Shown: piece by piece, positions 18,125 through 26,862 of the stretch
Layout: the number at the start of each line of letters is the position of its first letter
How positions within the stretch are numbered: position 1 is the first letter of the stretch
Assembly (NCBI RefSeq): GCF_031626875.1
Contig: NZ_JANDMF010000001.1
Location: 124,001 to 188,000, forward strand
Source: Clostridium sp031626875
GTDB lineage: Bacteria > Bacillota > Clostridia > Clostridiales > Clostridiaceae
DNA: 64,000 nt
Direction: 5' to 3'
The notes under the pieces: generated by a model
The model's database searches: none
What the model was told of the DNA's origin: nothing
The model's input: the letters and a program-made list of their open reading frames with translations, nothing else
Program-made: the position numbers and the translations under genes

Positions 18125-19414
18125 TTACTTGCTTTTTTTAATTATCCTTTCTATACATTCTAAAAAATAGTCTACTTCTGCTTCTTGATTATAAATTCCA
18201 AAACTTACTCTTATCATTCCAGGCATATGCTCATTAACATCATGAATAAATGCACTTGCAGATTTTTCACTTATATGCATAAGCCTCCTACAATATGGAT
18301 GTGCACAAAACCAGCCTTGTCGTACTGAAATTCCATAATATTTTGCCAAAGTCTCTGCAACATCTTGATGATACATAGATTTTATATTAAATACCCCTAT
18401 TCCCAACCTATCTTCTCTATTTACAACATCTCCATAATTTATAATTCCAGGTATAGAGTTTAGTCCATCTAATAATTTATCTCTTAGTTTTACTTCACTT
18501 TCATGAATATTTTTGAATTCTATTTCATCCAATTTACTTAAAGCATTAGATATTGCAATTGCTCCAAAAAAATTTGGAGTTCCTGCTTCTTCCTTTTCAG
18601 GACTTTCTAAATATTCAATCTCATTATCCATGACAAATTTAACTGTACCACCTCCTTCATTATCAGGTAAACTTTTATCAAAAACTTCTTTTAAACCTAT
18701 TATTACTCCTACCCCAAAAGGAGCATAAAGTTTATGTCCTGAAAAAACTAAAAAATCTATACATTCTTCTTCTGTGTTTCCTGACATATCTACTTTTAAA
18801 TGAGGTATTAGCTGAGCACCATCTACAATTATTTTTGCATCATATTTATGTGCTATCTTAGCTATTGCATGAATATCATTTATATATCCTGTTACGTTTG
18901 AAGCTCCTGTTACAGTAATATACTTAACTTTCCCTTTATGATAAACTAATTTTTTTTCAATATCCTCAAGTTTTAATCTACCTAACTTATCTACCTCTAT
19001 ATAATCTATATTCCACCTTCTTCGCCATGGCAAATCATTTGAATGATGTTCCATTCTAGTTGAAAGTATAATATCATCATTCTTATTTTTTAATAATCTT
19101 GATAATCTATTTATACCACTTGTTGTATTACTAACATATATTACAGTATATTTATCTTTATCTTTTATATTAAAAAAATCCATAATATAATTTTTAGATT
19201 CATAATATAGCCTTGTAGTTATCTCTGCTTTATGGCCAGCACCTCTACCTATAGACCCATAATAATCACTTAATCCTATCATAGTTTCCAATATATTTTT
19301 AAATGGTGGAGTTGTAGCCGCATTATCAAAATTTATTGCTCTTATTTTTTTACCATCAACTATATTTACTTTTGAATCTATTCCTAAAAATAACTCATTA
19401 ATTTTTTCATCCAT
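18125..19414 (-). CDS. Class V aminotransferase, cysteine desulfurase/SufS-like
   Basis: A 429-residue PLP enzyme of fold type I. It has FDNAATTPP near the N-terminus, EHHSND, DGAQ, and SGHKLYAPFG with the Schiff-base lysine. A late VRQGWFCAHPYC segment sits where SufS has its catalytic cysteine. Cysteine desulfurases supply sulfur for Fe-S clusters and thiolated tRNA. No scaffold gene is adjacent, so it may be a specialised or lyase-type member. The first ATG (19420) abuts the GGGGGGAG ribosome site, and the second in-frame ATG at 19414 has normal spacing, so I chose that. It is followed by a coupled zinc-ribbon gene. Confidence 0.8.
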   Translation of the reverse strand: MDEKINELFLGIDSKVNIVDGKKIRAINFDNAATTPPFKNILETMIGLSDYYGSIGRGAGHKAEITTRLYYESKNYIMDFFNIKDKDKYTVIYVSNTTSGINRLSRLLKNKNDDIILSTRMEHHSNDLPWRRRWNIDYIEVDKLGRLKLEDIEKKLVYHKGKVKYITVTGASNVTGYINDIHAIAKIAHKYDAKIIVDGAQLIPHLKVDMSGNTEEECIDFLVFSGHKLYAPFGVGVIIGLKEVFDKSLPDNEGGGTVKFVMDNEIEYLESPEKEEAGTPNFFGAIAISNALSKLDEIEFKNIHESEVKLRDKLLDGLNSIPGIINYGDVVNREDRLGIGVFNIKSMYHQDVAETLAKYYGISVRQGWFCAHPYCRRLMHISEKSASAFIHDVNEHMPGMIRVSFGIYNQEAEVDYFLECIERIIKKSK

Positions 19415-19503
19415 ATGCATCTCCCCCCAATAATATTGTATTCATATAATTCATTTAAGTTCTATGTTCTAGTCACTAACAAAAAAACATATTATTAAAG
19501 GTA

Positions 19504-19535
19504 ACAACTATATATATGATTCATATAGTTATAAT
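19504..19535 (+). promoter_or_regulatory. Possible mother-cell sigma (E/K) promoter
   Basis: AC at 19504-19505, then 16 bp, then CATATAGTTA (19522-19531), resembles sigma-K (AC-N16-CATAnnnTA) and the sigma-E -10 (CATAcAnT), with one mismatch to each. An overlapping sigma-A-like TATAAT at 19530-19535 lacks a good -35. The arms AACTATAT and ATATAGTT also form an inverted repeat. Tentative. Confidence 0.35.
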
Positions 19536-19559
19536 AAAGTATTTTTTTGGAGGAACATA

Positions 19560-20543
19560 ATGCGACCAGATCAAAAATATATGCCGAACTTTTCCAGACA
19601 TGATGAAGACGATGATTATGATAAAGACAAAAATGATAATGAGGATATTAACTTAGTTCCATTTAATACACAATTGCCTTATAATGTTCTCACAACTGGT
19701 TGGATTCCTGTATTCATTTTTGATAATTCTAAAAATCAAAGCAATATTTCAACTTCTATGTCTGCAACTATTCCTAATAGTCCTATGGGAATTTCTAATC
19801 CATTTGGACCACAATTTAATTTTCCAAATCTCTCTAACATAGGTGGAAATAATCTTAATCCTCAAAAACCTAACTATTCGTATGCCCCTATGGGATCTCC
19901 TGATGCTGGAAATCAGTTTACAACACCTTACTATACTCCAGCAGGTACTCCTGGATATAACCCTTGGAGCAATATACCTACTGATGACACCATTACTCCT
20001 AATAGCAACTTAACTAGTACTCCTATGGAATTATCTGATGACTTTAACACTACAGGTGTTACTCCTCCTGGTGGTTCAACTAATAATCCTTTTGGTGGAT
20101 TCTCAGGTAGCTTTGAAGGAACAATCACAGGACTTGGTATGAATACTCCTCAAGGTAGCACTCCTGGCGGATTGGGGATGAGTACCCCATTTGGTAATAA
20201 TTCTGGAGGATTGGGAGGAACTAATAATAACCCTATAACAACTCCTCTTAATGAAAACTTAACACCATATAATCTTAATCAAAATAATTATGGAACTCCA
20301 CGACAAGATATTGATATTACTGAAATTATTAAAAATTTTGATCTTGATTTAAATGAAGACTTAGATTTAAGTAGAGTTAATTCCGATAAAAGAATAGACG
20401 ATATATTTTCTAGCATTACTCAAAAACATGAAGAAGTTGTCTCTCTACTAAGAGCATATAATATTCCATTCCCTATAATTAAACTTCTCATTAGAAAAAT
20501 AATAAAACTTACACTTGCTCATGGTAAAAGAGAAGACGAATAA
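19560..20543 (+). CDS. Low-complexity Asn/Pro/Gly/Thr-rich protein, possibly spore-associated
   Basis: 327 residues, not assigned to a family. An acidic start (about 10-30, many Asp) leads into about 200 residues of N, P, G, T and S-rich sequence with repeated TP, TPxG and GGLG units. The C-terminus (about 245-327) is structured and helical and contains DLDLNEDLDLSR. No signal peptide, membrane segment or cysteine is present. Composition resembles some clostridial coat or exosporium proteins, and the promoter has a mother-cell sigma look, so a spore role is my inference. Good GGAGG ribosome site. It ends at a bidirectional terminator. Confidence 0.6.
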   Translation: MRPDQKYMPNFSRHDEDDDYDKDKNDNEDINLVPFNTQLPYNVLTTGWIPVFIFDNSKNQSNISTSMSATIPNSPMGISNPFGPQFNFPNLSNIGGNNLNPQKPNYSYAPMGSPDAGNQFTTPYYTPAGTPGYNPWSNIPTDDTITPNSNLTSTPMELSDDFNTTGVTPPGGSTNNPFGGFSGSFEGTITGLGMNTPQGSTPGGLGMSTPFGNNSGGLGGTNNNPITTPLNENLTPYNLNQNNYGTPRQDIDITEIIKNFDLDLNEDLDLSRVNSDKRIDDIFSSITQKHEEVVSLLRAYNIPFPIIKLLIRKIIKLTLAHGKREDE

Positions 20544-20546
20544 TAA

Positions 20547-20586
20547 AGAGAAGTAGTCCAATTAAAATTACTTGGACTACTTCTCT
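20547..20586. terminator. Bidirectional terminator
   Basis: A perfect 15-bp stem (20547-20561 with 20572-20586, AGAGAAGTAGTCCAA) between the convergent 327-residue gene and the TetR gene. Confidence 0.85.
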
Positions 20587-20591
20587 CTATT

Positions 20592-21203
20592 TTAGCCTAT
20601 CATAGCTAAAATTTTATTAAATAAAACTGGCTTTATCACATCTATTTCTTCAGGTTCTCCCAAAACTATTGAACTATAACACACACTACCTGCTAATTCA
20701 AATATCATAAATAATGTTAATTCAGCTTCAATTTCTTCCATTCCCCTTTTTATTAAATTCTCAATAAAAAAATTAACTACTTCTTCAACTTCTCTATTTT
20801 CATCTGGATTCCTTAGTGCTCTTTTGAATAATCCTGCAGATAAATTTTTATTTATTAACTTTAACATTAATCTATTTTCTTTAAAATAATTAATTACATA
20901 ATCAATAAAAAATATTGTTCTATCTTCAAAGGACTCTATTCCTTGCTCTTCAGTTTTAATCATAGCTTCTTTTACTACTTGACTACTCTTTTTTAATATC
21001 AATTTATTTATAATATCGTACTTGTCCTTAAAATATAAATAAAATGTTCCTTTTGCCACTCCAGCCTTTTTTACTATTTCATCTATAGCTGTATTATTTG
21101 CTCCTTTAGTTGTGAATAATTCATAAGCTGCTGTATATAATTCATCTTCTTTCTTTTTCTTTTTTTCTATTATCTTACTAATAATTTTTTTTTCTTTAGG
21201 CAT
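20592..21203 (-). CDS. TetR/AcrR-family transcriptional regulator
   Basis: 203 residues. After a Lys-rich leader, the N-terminal HTH (about 20-65) has the TetR pattern: YELFTTKGANNTAIDEIVKKAGVAKGTFYLYFKDK. The C-terminal helical ligand domain is not diagnostic. It is divergent from an ABC-F gene with 184 bp between, and may regulate it or itself. AT-rich palindromic motifs such as TAATTA-GT-TAATTA lie in the shared gap. Strong GGAGG ribosome site. Confidence 0.85.
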   Translation of the reverse strand: MPKEKKIISKIIEKKKKKEDELYTAAYELFTTKGANNTAIDEIVKKAGVAKGTFYLYFKDKYDIINKLILKKSSQVVKEAMIKTEEQGIESFEDRTIFFIDYVINYFKENRLMLKLINKNLSAGLFKRALRNPDENREVEEVVNFFIENLIKRGMEEIEAELTLFMIFELAGSVCYSSIVLGEPEEIDVIKPVLFNKILAMIG

Positions 21204-21328
21204 TTTTTCCTCCTACTTTCACTGTTTGTCACTCACTTGCTATACTCTTACTCATTAATTAGTTAATTATTCTAATTTCTTAGAAATTGCTATGACAACA
21301 GTTAAATAGTATAATTAACTAAGATATC

Positions 21329-21364
21329 TGGGTAAAATTTATTTACTTAATTATAGTTTACCCA
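21329..21364 (+). promoter_or_regulatory. Inverted repeat in the leader of the ABC-F gene
   Basis: TGGGTAAA (21329-21336) and TTTACCCA (21357-21364) form a perfect eight-base inverted repeat with a 20-base loop, just ahead of the ribosome site. It has no U-tract, so it is not a terminator. It could be an operator or a translational control stem. Confidence 0.4.
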
Positions 21365-21387
21365 AAATTTAGCCGGAGGAAAAGTAA

Positions 21388-23313
21388 ATGATTGTTTTAA
21401 GTTGTAAAAATATTAGCAAAAGCTACGGAATAGATGAAATTCTTAAAGATGTAAACATATCTATCAATGAAGGCGATAAAGTAGGTATTATCGGAGCTAA
21501 TGGTGAAGGTAAATCTACTCTATTTAAAATTATTTCTAGGCAAATCAGTTATGATAATGGAGAAATATTCATTGATAAAAATAGAACTGTGGGATATCTT
21601 GCCCAACACTTAAACCTTGAAACAGAAAATACTATATATGATGAAATGCTATCAGTATTCTCTGACCTTACAAATTTAGAAGAAAAAATTATATCCTTAG
21701 AAAGTAAAATGAACGAACCATATAGTGAAGACAAGGCAGATTATCACAATAAAATAATTAAAGATTATACAACAGCTCAAGAGCTATATTCTAATAGAGG
21801 TGGTTATACATATAAAGGAGAAATTAGTAGAGTTCTTAAAGGATTAGGTTTTCTTGAAGAAGATTTTGATAAACAAATTATAAAATTAAGTGGTGGACAA
21901 AAAACTAGAGTTGCTCTTTGTAAATTACTTCTTCTATCACCTGATATTTTGCTCTTAGACGAGCCTACTAACCATTTGGACCTTGAAGCTATTGAATGGC
22001 TTGAAGAATATTTAAAATCATATAAAGGTACTGTATTAGTTATATCACATGATAGATTTTTTCTTGACTCTGTAACTAACAGAACTTTTCAAGTTATTAA
22101 TGGTCATGTTAATACATATAATGCACCTTACACTAAGTATTTAGACCTTAGAAAAAAAGATTATGAAACACAATTAAAAGCTTATAACCTTCAACAATCT
22201 GAAATTAAAAGGCAAGAAGCAATAATAGAAAAGTTTAGATCTTTTAATAGAGAAAAAAGTATAAAAGCTGCTGAAAGTAGAGAAAAAGTTTTAGATAGGA
22301 TGGAAAGAATTGATACTCCAGATAAAGAGAGAGATGCATCTAAAATTAAATTTGAAACCTCTGTAAAAAGCGGATTTGATGTCTTACATATAGAAAATTT
22401 AAGTAAAAGTTTTGAAACTAAACATTTGTTCTCTAATGTCTCTTTAGATTTGAAAAGAGGCGAAAAATTAGCTTTAATCGGTGAAAATGGCAGAGGTAAA
22501 ACAACGTTATTTAATATTATAATGAATAAAGTAAAGCCTGATAAAGGAGTAAAAACATTAGGCGTAAATGTGAATTTAGGATACTATGACCAAGAACAAT
22601 CTAATTTATCAGAAAATAAAACAATTCTTGATGAAGTATGGGATGACTTTCCTGAATTAACAACTTCTCAAATACGTGGAGTCTTAGGGTCATTTTTATT
22701 TACTGGAGATGATGTTTTTAAAACTATTGACAAATTAAGTGGTGGAGAGAAATGTAGGATAAATTTATTAAAATTAATGCTTTCAAAATCTAATCTTCTA
22801 CTACTAGATGAACCTACAAATCATCTTGATATTATGTCAAGAGAAGCTTTAGAAGATGCTATTTTAAGCTATGATGGTACTTTAATTGTAATATCTCATG
22901 ATAGATATTTTTTAAATAAAGTAATAAGCAAAATCATTGAATTAGAAGAAGATGGTTTATCTGAATATCTAGGTAATTATAATTACTATGTTGAAAAGAA
23001 AGCAAATCCTCAAAGATTTGATACCTTAGAAGCAATAGCTGGTGGAAAAACCAAAACTCAAATCAAAGAAGATAAAAAGAAAAAACGTGAAGCTGAAAAA
23101 GAGGAAAAGGCAAAAAAATTAAAAATAAAAAAGTTAGAAGAAGATATAAGTAAAGCAGAAACTGCACTTACTGAACTTCAAGAATCTTTATGCTTAGAAG
23201 AAATTTATTCAAATCCTAAGGAAAGTGAAAGGGTTAATAAAGAAATTAAGCAAGTTGAAGGCACTATTGAAGAGCTTTATTCAGTTTGGGAAGAACTTAA
23301 TGAAGAGATTTAA
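21388..23313 (+). CDS. ABC-F family ATPase (Uup/EttA-like)
   Basis: 641 residues, two ABC domains and no membrane segments. Domain 1 has Walker A GANGEGKST, signature LSGGQKTR and LLLLDEPTNHLD. Domain 2 has GENGRGKTT, LSGGEKCR and a second LLLLDEPTNHLD. The inter-domain linker (about 245-320) is charged and helical. A Lys/Glu-rich coiled coil (about 560-641) resembles the Uup C-terminal domain. ABC-F proteins act on the ribosome, either as translation factors or as antibiotic-protection factors. The divergent TetR gene and structured leader make inducible ribosome protection possible, but the sequence does not decide. Confidence 0.87.
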   Translation: MIVLSCKNISKSYGIDEILKDVNISINEGDKVGIIGANGEGKSTLFKIISRQISYDNGEIFIDKNRTVGYLAQHLNLETENTIYDEMLSVFSDLTNLEEKIISLESKMNEPYSEDKADYHNKIIKDYTTAQELYSNRGGYTYKGEISRVLKGLGFLEEDFDKQIIKLSGGQKTRVALCKLLLLSPDILLLDEPTNHLDLEAIEWLEEYLKSYKGTVLVISHDRFFLDSVTNRTFQVINGHVNTYNAPYTKYLDLRKKDYETQLKAYNLQQSEIKRQEAIIEKFRSFNREKSIKAAESREKVLDRMERIDTPDKERDASKIKFETSVKSGFDVLHIENLSKSFETKHLFSNVSLDLKRGEKLALIGENGRGKTTLFNIIMNKVKPDKGVKTLGVNVNLGYYDQEQSNLSENKTILDEVWDDFPELTTSQIRGVLGSFLFTGDDVFKTIDKLSGGEKCRINLLKLMLSKSNLLLLDEPTNHLDIMSREALEDAILSYDGTLIVISHDRYFLNKVISKIIELEEDGLSEYLGNYNYYVEKKANPQRFDTLEAIAGGKTKTQIKEDKKKKREAEKEEKAKKLKIKKLEEDISKAETALTELQESLCLEEIYSNPKESERVNKEIKQVEGTIEELYSVWEELNEEI

Positions 23314-23317
23314 TTCA

Positions 23318-23351
23318 CAAAAACTGGATTTGAATTCAAATCCAGTTTTTG
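23318..23351. terminator. Bidirectional terminator
   Basis: A perfect 34-bp palindrome (CAAAAACTGGATTTG with its complement around GAATTC) between the convergent ABC-F and dUTPase genes. Confidence 0.9.
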
Positions 23352-23365
23352 TAAATGACAATCTA

Positions 23366-23833
23366 CTATTTTATCCCAGTGGTACCAAATCCTCCACGAT
23401 CAGCATTACCAAAAGACTCTACTTCTTCAAACTCTATCTCTGGCATAACTTCCATTATTCTAAATTGACCTATTTTATCACCTTTTTTTATCCAGGATCC
23501 CTCTATTTCTATCCCATCAGAAGATTTCTCTTTATGTTTACCTTCTAGGCAAAATATAGGCATATGCCACTGATCATTATCTCCTATGTATGTATCATCA
23601 ACAACACCTACAGAATTAGTTTGTATTATTCCCCATGTTTTAAATGTTGAACTTCTAGGTGCCAAGTGAGCTTCCCAGCTCTTAGGCAATTCTAATGCAA
23701 ATCCTAATGGAATCATTGCTCTTTCAGATAATTTTACAAATATATCTTTATTGGCATATACATCAATCCAATTTCCTTTTGTGATTTTTTTTAATTTTGT
23801 TGCATCTTCAAAATATTTAATTCTTATTTTCAT
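23366..23833 (-). CDS. dut: Deoxyuridine 5'-triphosphate nucleotidohydrolase
   Basis: A 155-residue trimeric dUTPase that keeps uracil out of DNA and makes dUMP for thymidylate synthesis. The motifs are in order, with slight divergence: APRSSTF (motif 2), NSVGVVDDTYIGDND (motif 3, with the catalytic Asp), KGDKIGQFRI (motif 4) and DRGGFGTTG (motif 5, phosphate-binding). The insertion between motifs 3 and 4 is a little longer than in E. coli Dut. Single gene with a terminator at its end shared with ABC-F. Confidence 0.88.
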   Translation of the reverse strand: MKIRIKYFEDATKLKKITKGNWIDVYANKDIFVKLSERAMIPLGFALELPKSWEAHLAPRSSTFKTWGIIQTNSVGVVDDTYIGDNDQWHMPIFCLEGKHKEKSSDGIEIEGSWIKKGDKIGQFRIMEVMPEIEFEEVESFGNADRGGFGTTGIK

Positions 23834-23936
23834 ATTGAATATCTTCCATTCTTTTTTTATTTATACTTTTGTATATTTATTTTATTATTATAACAAAAAT
23901 TTAACTATATGATAATAACCACTATATTCTAATATT

Positions 23937-23969
23937 AAAAAAAGGTCTATTTTTCATAAACCTTTTTTT
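23937..23969 (-). terminator. Terminator of the CnaB-fold gene
   Basis: AAAAAAAGGT pairs with ACCTTTTTTT around a 13-base loop, 11 bp past the stop at 23980. U-rich on the minus strand. Confidence 0.75.
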
Positions 23970-23979
23970 AAATCTCTAT

Positions 23980-24744
23980 TTAATAGTATTGATTTTGTTT
24001 TATTGTATTTATAACATATATTGTACTTTCTCTATTAAACTTATCTATTTTAACTTCATTCCATTTAATATATGAAGGTTTTTCAAAATAAGTTTTATCA
24101 ATAAATTCTATAATCCTATAATTACCCTCTTCTACATCACAAAATACAACTTTCCCTTCATCATCTGTTTCTCTTGACTCTACCAGAATAGGGCATAAAC
24201 CATTAATTTTATAAAGATTTATTCTTACTCCTTTCAATTTTGGATTTTCTCCATCTTTTAAAATTGAGTATACTGTTATTTCTCCACCTTTTTCCTTTAT
24301 TTCTTTCTTCTTTCTTTTCTCTTTTTTCTCTTTTTTCTCTTCTTTTTCTTCTTTGTTATAATAGCTGCACCCTTTTATATATTCACTCCACTCATCTTTG
24401 CAATTATCCCACTTGTCATCATCAAAATCAAAAGATGCAAAATGGTTATCACTCTTATCTTTAGGACTTTCTTCTTCTCGACTTAAATCATTCTCAGAAT
24501 CATATTGTTTTTCATCATCAGAATCCTCTATATTTCCAAATACACAACTTTCCGATCCACAAGTATAATTTTTATTTGTCCCATCTGCATAAGTTATTTC
24601 AAAATTGACGATTAAATCATCCGACTTAGGAATCTCATCTTTTGGAGCATTCTTCCCAATATATTCATTCATAAACTTCTCTATTACAGGGTCATTTTTC
24701 TCCATATTTGTAAAATATGCACTTTGAATTTTATCATCTTTCAC
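23980..24744 (-). CDS. Cytoplasmic protein with a C-terminal SpaA/CnaB (prealbumin-like) domain
   Basis: 254 residues from the GTG at 24744, chosen because AAGGAGG lies eight bases upstream. The frame continues another 36 codons to 24852 without a ribosome site. The N-terminal ~60 residues may be a small domain. The middle (about 75-175) is acidic, with serines and a few cysteines, and then comes a highly charged Lys/Glu stretch. The C-terminal ~95 residues look like a CnaB/SpaA fold: ITVYSILKDGENPKLKGVRINLYK, then TDDEGKVVFCDVEEGNYRI. There is no signal peptide or sortase motif, unlike surface-exposed CnaB proteins. A spore-surface or intracellular structural role is possible. Confidence 0.6.
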   Translation of the reverse strand: MKDDKIQSAYFTNMEKNDPVIEKFMNEYIGKNAPKDEIPKSDDLIVNFEITYADGTNKNYTCGSESCVFGNIEDSDDEKQYDSENDLSREEESPKDKSDNHFASFDFDDDKWDNCKDEWSEYIKGCSYYNKEEKEEKKEKKEKRKKKEIKEKGGEITVYSILKDGENPKLKGVRINLYKINGLCPILVESRETDDEGKVVFCDVEEGNYRIIEFIDKTYFEKPSYIKWNEVKIDKFNRESTIYVINTIKQNQYY

Positions 24745-24876
24745 CAAAAAAACCTCCTTAGTATTCTTCAATACTAAAATATGAGAAATAAAGAACATAT
24801 GTGATTTTTCTTTGAATAAAAAATCCTTTTTGAAACATACTAAATTGGACAAAGATTTTAATATGAAGGTGATAAA

Positions 24877-25587
24877 ATGTTAAAAAAATTTATTAAACTA
24901 ACTACTGCTATTTCTACTATAATTTTAACATTCAACCTAACCACAATTAATGTTTTTTCTGATGAAAGTAATTCAAAAACAATATATCTTACTTTTGATG
25001 ATGGACCAGCTAAAAAAATAACTGAAGAAACTTTAGATATTTTAAAAAAGGAAGATGTTCCTGCCACATTCTTTATAATAGGTGATCAAATTAAAGGTCA
25101 AGAAAAATTACTCATGCGTATGAAAGACGAAGGTCATTCCGTAGGATTGCATAGTATGAGTCATGATAGATGCAAATTATATTCAGGTAATAATAATTTT
25201 TTGAAAGAAATGCTTGAAGAGAGGGATTCTATAAAGGAAGTTATAGGCATTGATTGCAATATTTTAAGATTTCCTTTTGGTTGTAATAATAGAACTTTTC
25301 ATTTAACTCCTGATTTAGTTGATATAATTCATAAAAATAATCTTAAAATTTATGATTGGAATGTTGATACAACTGATGGAGCAAATGTTGGGGCCTCTCC
25401 TTATAAATATGTAAAAAATGCTAAAAGTAATAAAGAAACAGTTTTTCTTTTAATGCATTGTGGTTATATTAACAAAACTTCTCCAAAAGCTCTTCCTGAA
25501 ATTATAAAATATTATAAAGATAAAGGTTATAAATTTAAAGCAATTACTGATGAAACAGATGAAATTTTTCATTATATATCAAAATAA
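24877..25587 (+). CDS. Polysaccharide deacetylase (carbohydrate esterase family 4)
   Basis: 236 residues. An N-terminal signal peptide or anchor (about 1-30) precedes a NodB-homology domain. Motif 1 is TFDDGP (38-43 region), with the two metal-binding aspartates and the catalytic base. Motif 2 is HSMSHD, with the two histidine metal ligands, and RFPFGCNN matches motif 3. It probably removes N-acetyl groups from peptidoglycan or a wall polysaccharide outside the cell. PdaA-like sporulation enzymes and lysozyme-resistance deacetylases share this layout. It is divergent from the CnaB-fold gene, with 132 bp between starts. Confidence 0.88.
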   Translation: MLKKFIKLTTAISTIILTFNLTTINVFSDESNSKTIYLTFDDGPAKKITEETLDILKKEDVPATFFIIGDQIKGQEKLLMRMKDEGHSVGLHSMSHDRCKLYSGNNNFLKEMLEERDSIKEVIGIDCNILRFPFGCNNRTFHLTPDLVDIIHKNNLKIYDWNVDTTDGANVGASPYKYVKNAKSNKETVFLLMHCGYINKTSPKALPEIIKYYKDKGYKFKAITDETDEIFHYISK

Positions 25588-25593
25588 CTAATA

Positions 25594-25623
25594 AAACAGC
25601 GCTAATTTATTTTAACGCTGTTT
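25594..25623. terminator. Convergent terminator
   Basis: AAACAGCG pairs with CGCTGTTT, with extra A/T pairing in the loop, between the deacetylase gene and trpP. The T-run favours the plus strand. Confidence 0.7.
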
Positions 25624-25629
25624 ATCTTT

Positions 25630-26145
25630 TCAATTCATATTAAATCTTGTCTGTTTTATAGCCCTCTCTACAACTTTAAATATTATAACACCAACAACTA
25701 CATTAACAAGAGCAGTTGGTATTACTATAGCTATTATAGGAACCATTATAGATCCTGATATTCCATAGATTGTTGCTAGTGATACAAGGAACGTTAATCC
25801 ACTTATCATTGTACCTAAAAGTAATGCTATTATTACTTGTATATTCTTATTTAATTTTTCTCTAAGTGGTAATAATACTAAATACATAGCATTACACGTT
25901 ACTAGCTTATCTATGACGTTAGGTAATTGCCCACCTGGAGTTTTTGTGGTCATTGCTGTAAAAATACCAATTATAATACCTGTAATAATAGTTGTTTTGT
26001 AATCTTTGTTTAATAACATTATTATAAACAACATTGCAACTGCAAAATCTGGTTGTGCTGGTAGTCCAATATTCGGTGCTGCTATGTGTAATAGTACGCC
26101 TATTGCTATTAAGATTGCATTAATAATCATTTTTTTTGTATTCAT
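25630..26145 (-). CDS. trpP: Tryptophan transporter TrpP
   Basis: A hydrophobic protein of about 171 residues with five to six helices. It matches the TrpP family of Firmicute tryptophan importers: the MIINAILIAIGVLLH start, PAQPDFAVAMLFI, and the loop TKTPGGQLPNVIDK, which is the family's most recognisable stretch. It is controlled by a T-box leader just upstream whose specifier codon is UGG (Trp). I chose the ATG at 26145 over a TTG five codons upstream. Monocistronic with a convergent terminator. Confidence 0.9.
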   Translation of the reverse strand: MNTKKMIINAILIAIGVLLHIAAPNIGLPAQPDFAVAMLFIIMLLNKDYKTTIITGIIIGIFTAMTTKTPGGQLPNVIDKLVTCNAMYLVLLPLREKLNKNIQVIIALLLGTMISGLTFLVSLATIYGISGSIMVPIIAIVIPTALVNVVVGVIIFKVVERAIKQTRFNMN

Positions 26146-26176
26146 TTCTATTTCCCCCAATTAATTAATTTTTTTT

Positions 26177-26445
26177 ATAAAAAAAACTCCATCCTATAAT
26201 AATATAGGACGGAGATATCCGCGGTACCACCTAAATTGCACATAACATGCCTCTCTTCAAGTACTAACATACTCTATTTGCTATAACGTGCAACCCCCGG
26301 CTAAACTACTCTCAAAAAAGATTTCATATTGCTCTTCAAAGGCCCATTCACCATTAGCATAAGTACTGAAATTCCACCATCTTCAGCTCTCTAAAACCTT
26401 GCACCTGGATACTATCCCTTTTCATCAGATTTAATAACTATGTTA
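26177..26445 (-). promoter_or_regulatory. T-box leader, tRNA-Trp responsive, for trpP
   Basis: The minus strand reads the T-box core AGGTGGTACCGCGG (26219-26232), whose bulge pairs with the tRNA 3' end. The intrinsic terminator (26187-26214, 12-bp stem) and an eight-base U-run follow. Upstream lies a Stem I with AGAGAGCTGAAG and GGTGGAA. The specifier region GGTGAATGGGCC places the codon UGG at 26344-26346. Uncharged tRNA-Trp would favour the antiterminator and switch on trpP. The codon match to the downstream gene makes this assignment strong. Confidence 0.93.
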
Positions 26446-26451
26446 TAATAT

Positions 26452-26480
26452 ATTCTATTCATTTTATAAAATTTTGTCAA
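26452..26480 (-). promoter_or_regulatory. Promoter of the T-box/trpP transcript
   Basis: A perfect -35 TTGACA (26475-26480) and a -10 TAGAAT (26452-26457) are separated by 17 bp. The predicted start is near 26445, at the beginning of Stem I. Confidence 0.75.
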
Positions 26481-26593
26481 TACAATTCATTATTTTTTTG
26501 CTAGTAATTTTTAGTTTGTATAATATTTTTATCACTTATTTGATTTTTTTAATAATAAATTTATAAAACAAAACTTTATTTGCAGTATATAAT

Positions 26594-26701
26594 TTATTCT
26601 TCAGTTTTTTTACTTTCTTTTTTATCTTTAGCTAATGATAAAACTAAAGCTGTTGTTGCTCCTAAAAAAAGTAGTAATTTCCCAGTCTTCTTCAAATTCA
26701 T
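26594..26701 (-). CDS. Small membrane protein, 35 residues
   Basis: An ATG with a GGAGG ribosome site seven bases upstream opens a 35-codon frame. The protein begins MNLKKTGKLLLFLGATTALV, then has a lysine-rich end (AKDKKESKKTEE). One N-terminal hydrophobic helix with a basic flank suggests a membrane-attached microprotein. No homologue recognised. It is close upstream of the T-box leader but separated from it by about 110 bp. Confidence 0.55.
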   Translation of the reverse strand: MNLKKTGKLLLFLGATTALVLSLAKDKKESKKTEE

Positions 26702-26862
26702 TATATTACCTCCATAATTATTATAAACTTTAGTATATTATACATTATAGTCACATATATATACTAGATGTATCAGTAATATTTATATTTTTCCAATTTA
26801 CAAAGTATATTTATAAAAGAAATGATACATTTTTTTTATTACCAATAAATATAAACTAAAAT

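Noticed and set aside
24240..24464. Plus-strand frame rich in Leu and Phe opposite the Lys/Glu-rich part of the CnaB-fold gene
   Set aside because: It is the complement of the lysine/glutamate codon run, has no ribosome site and matches no known protein.
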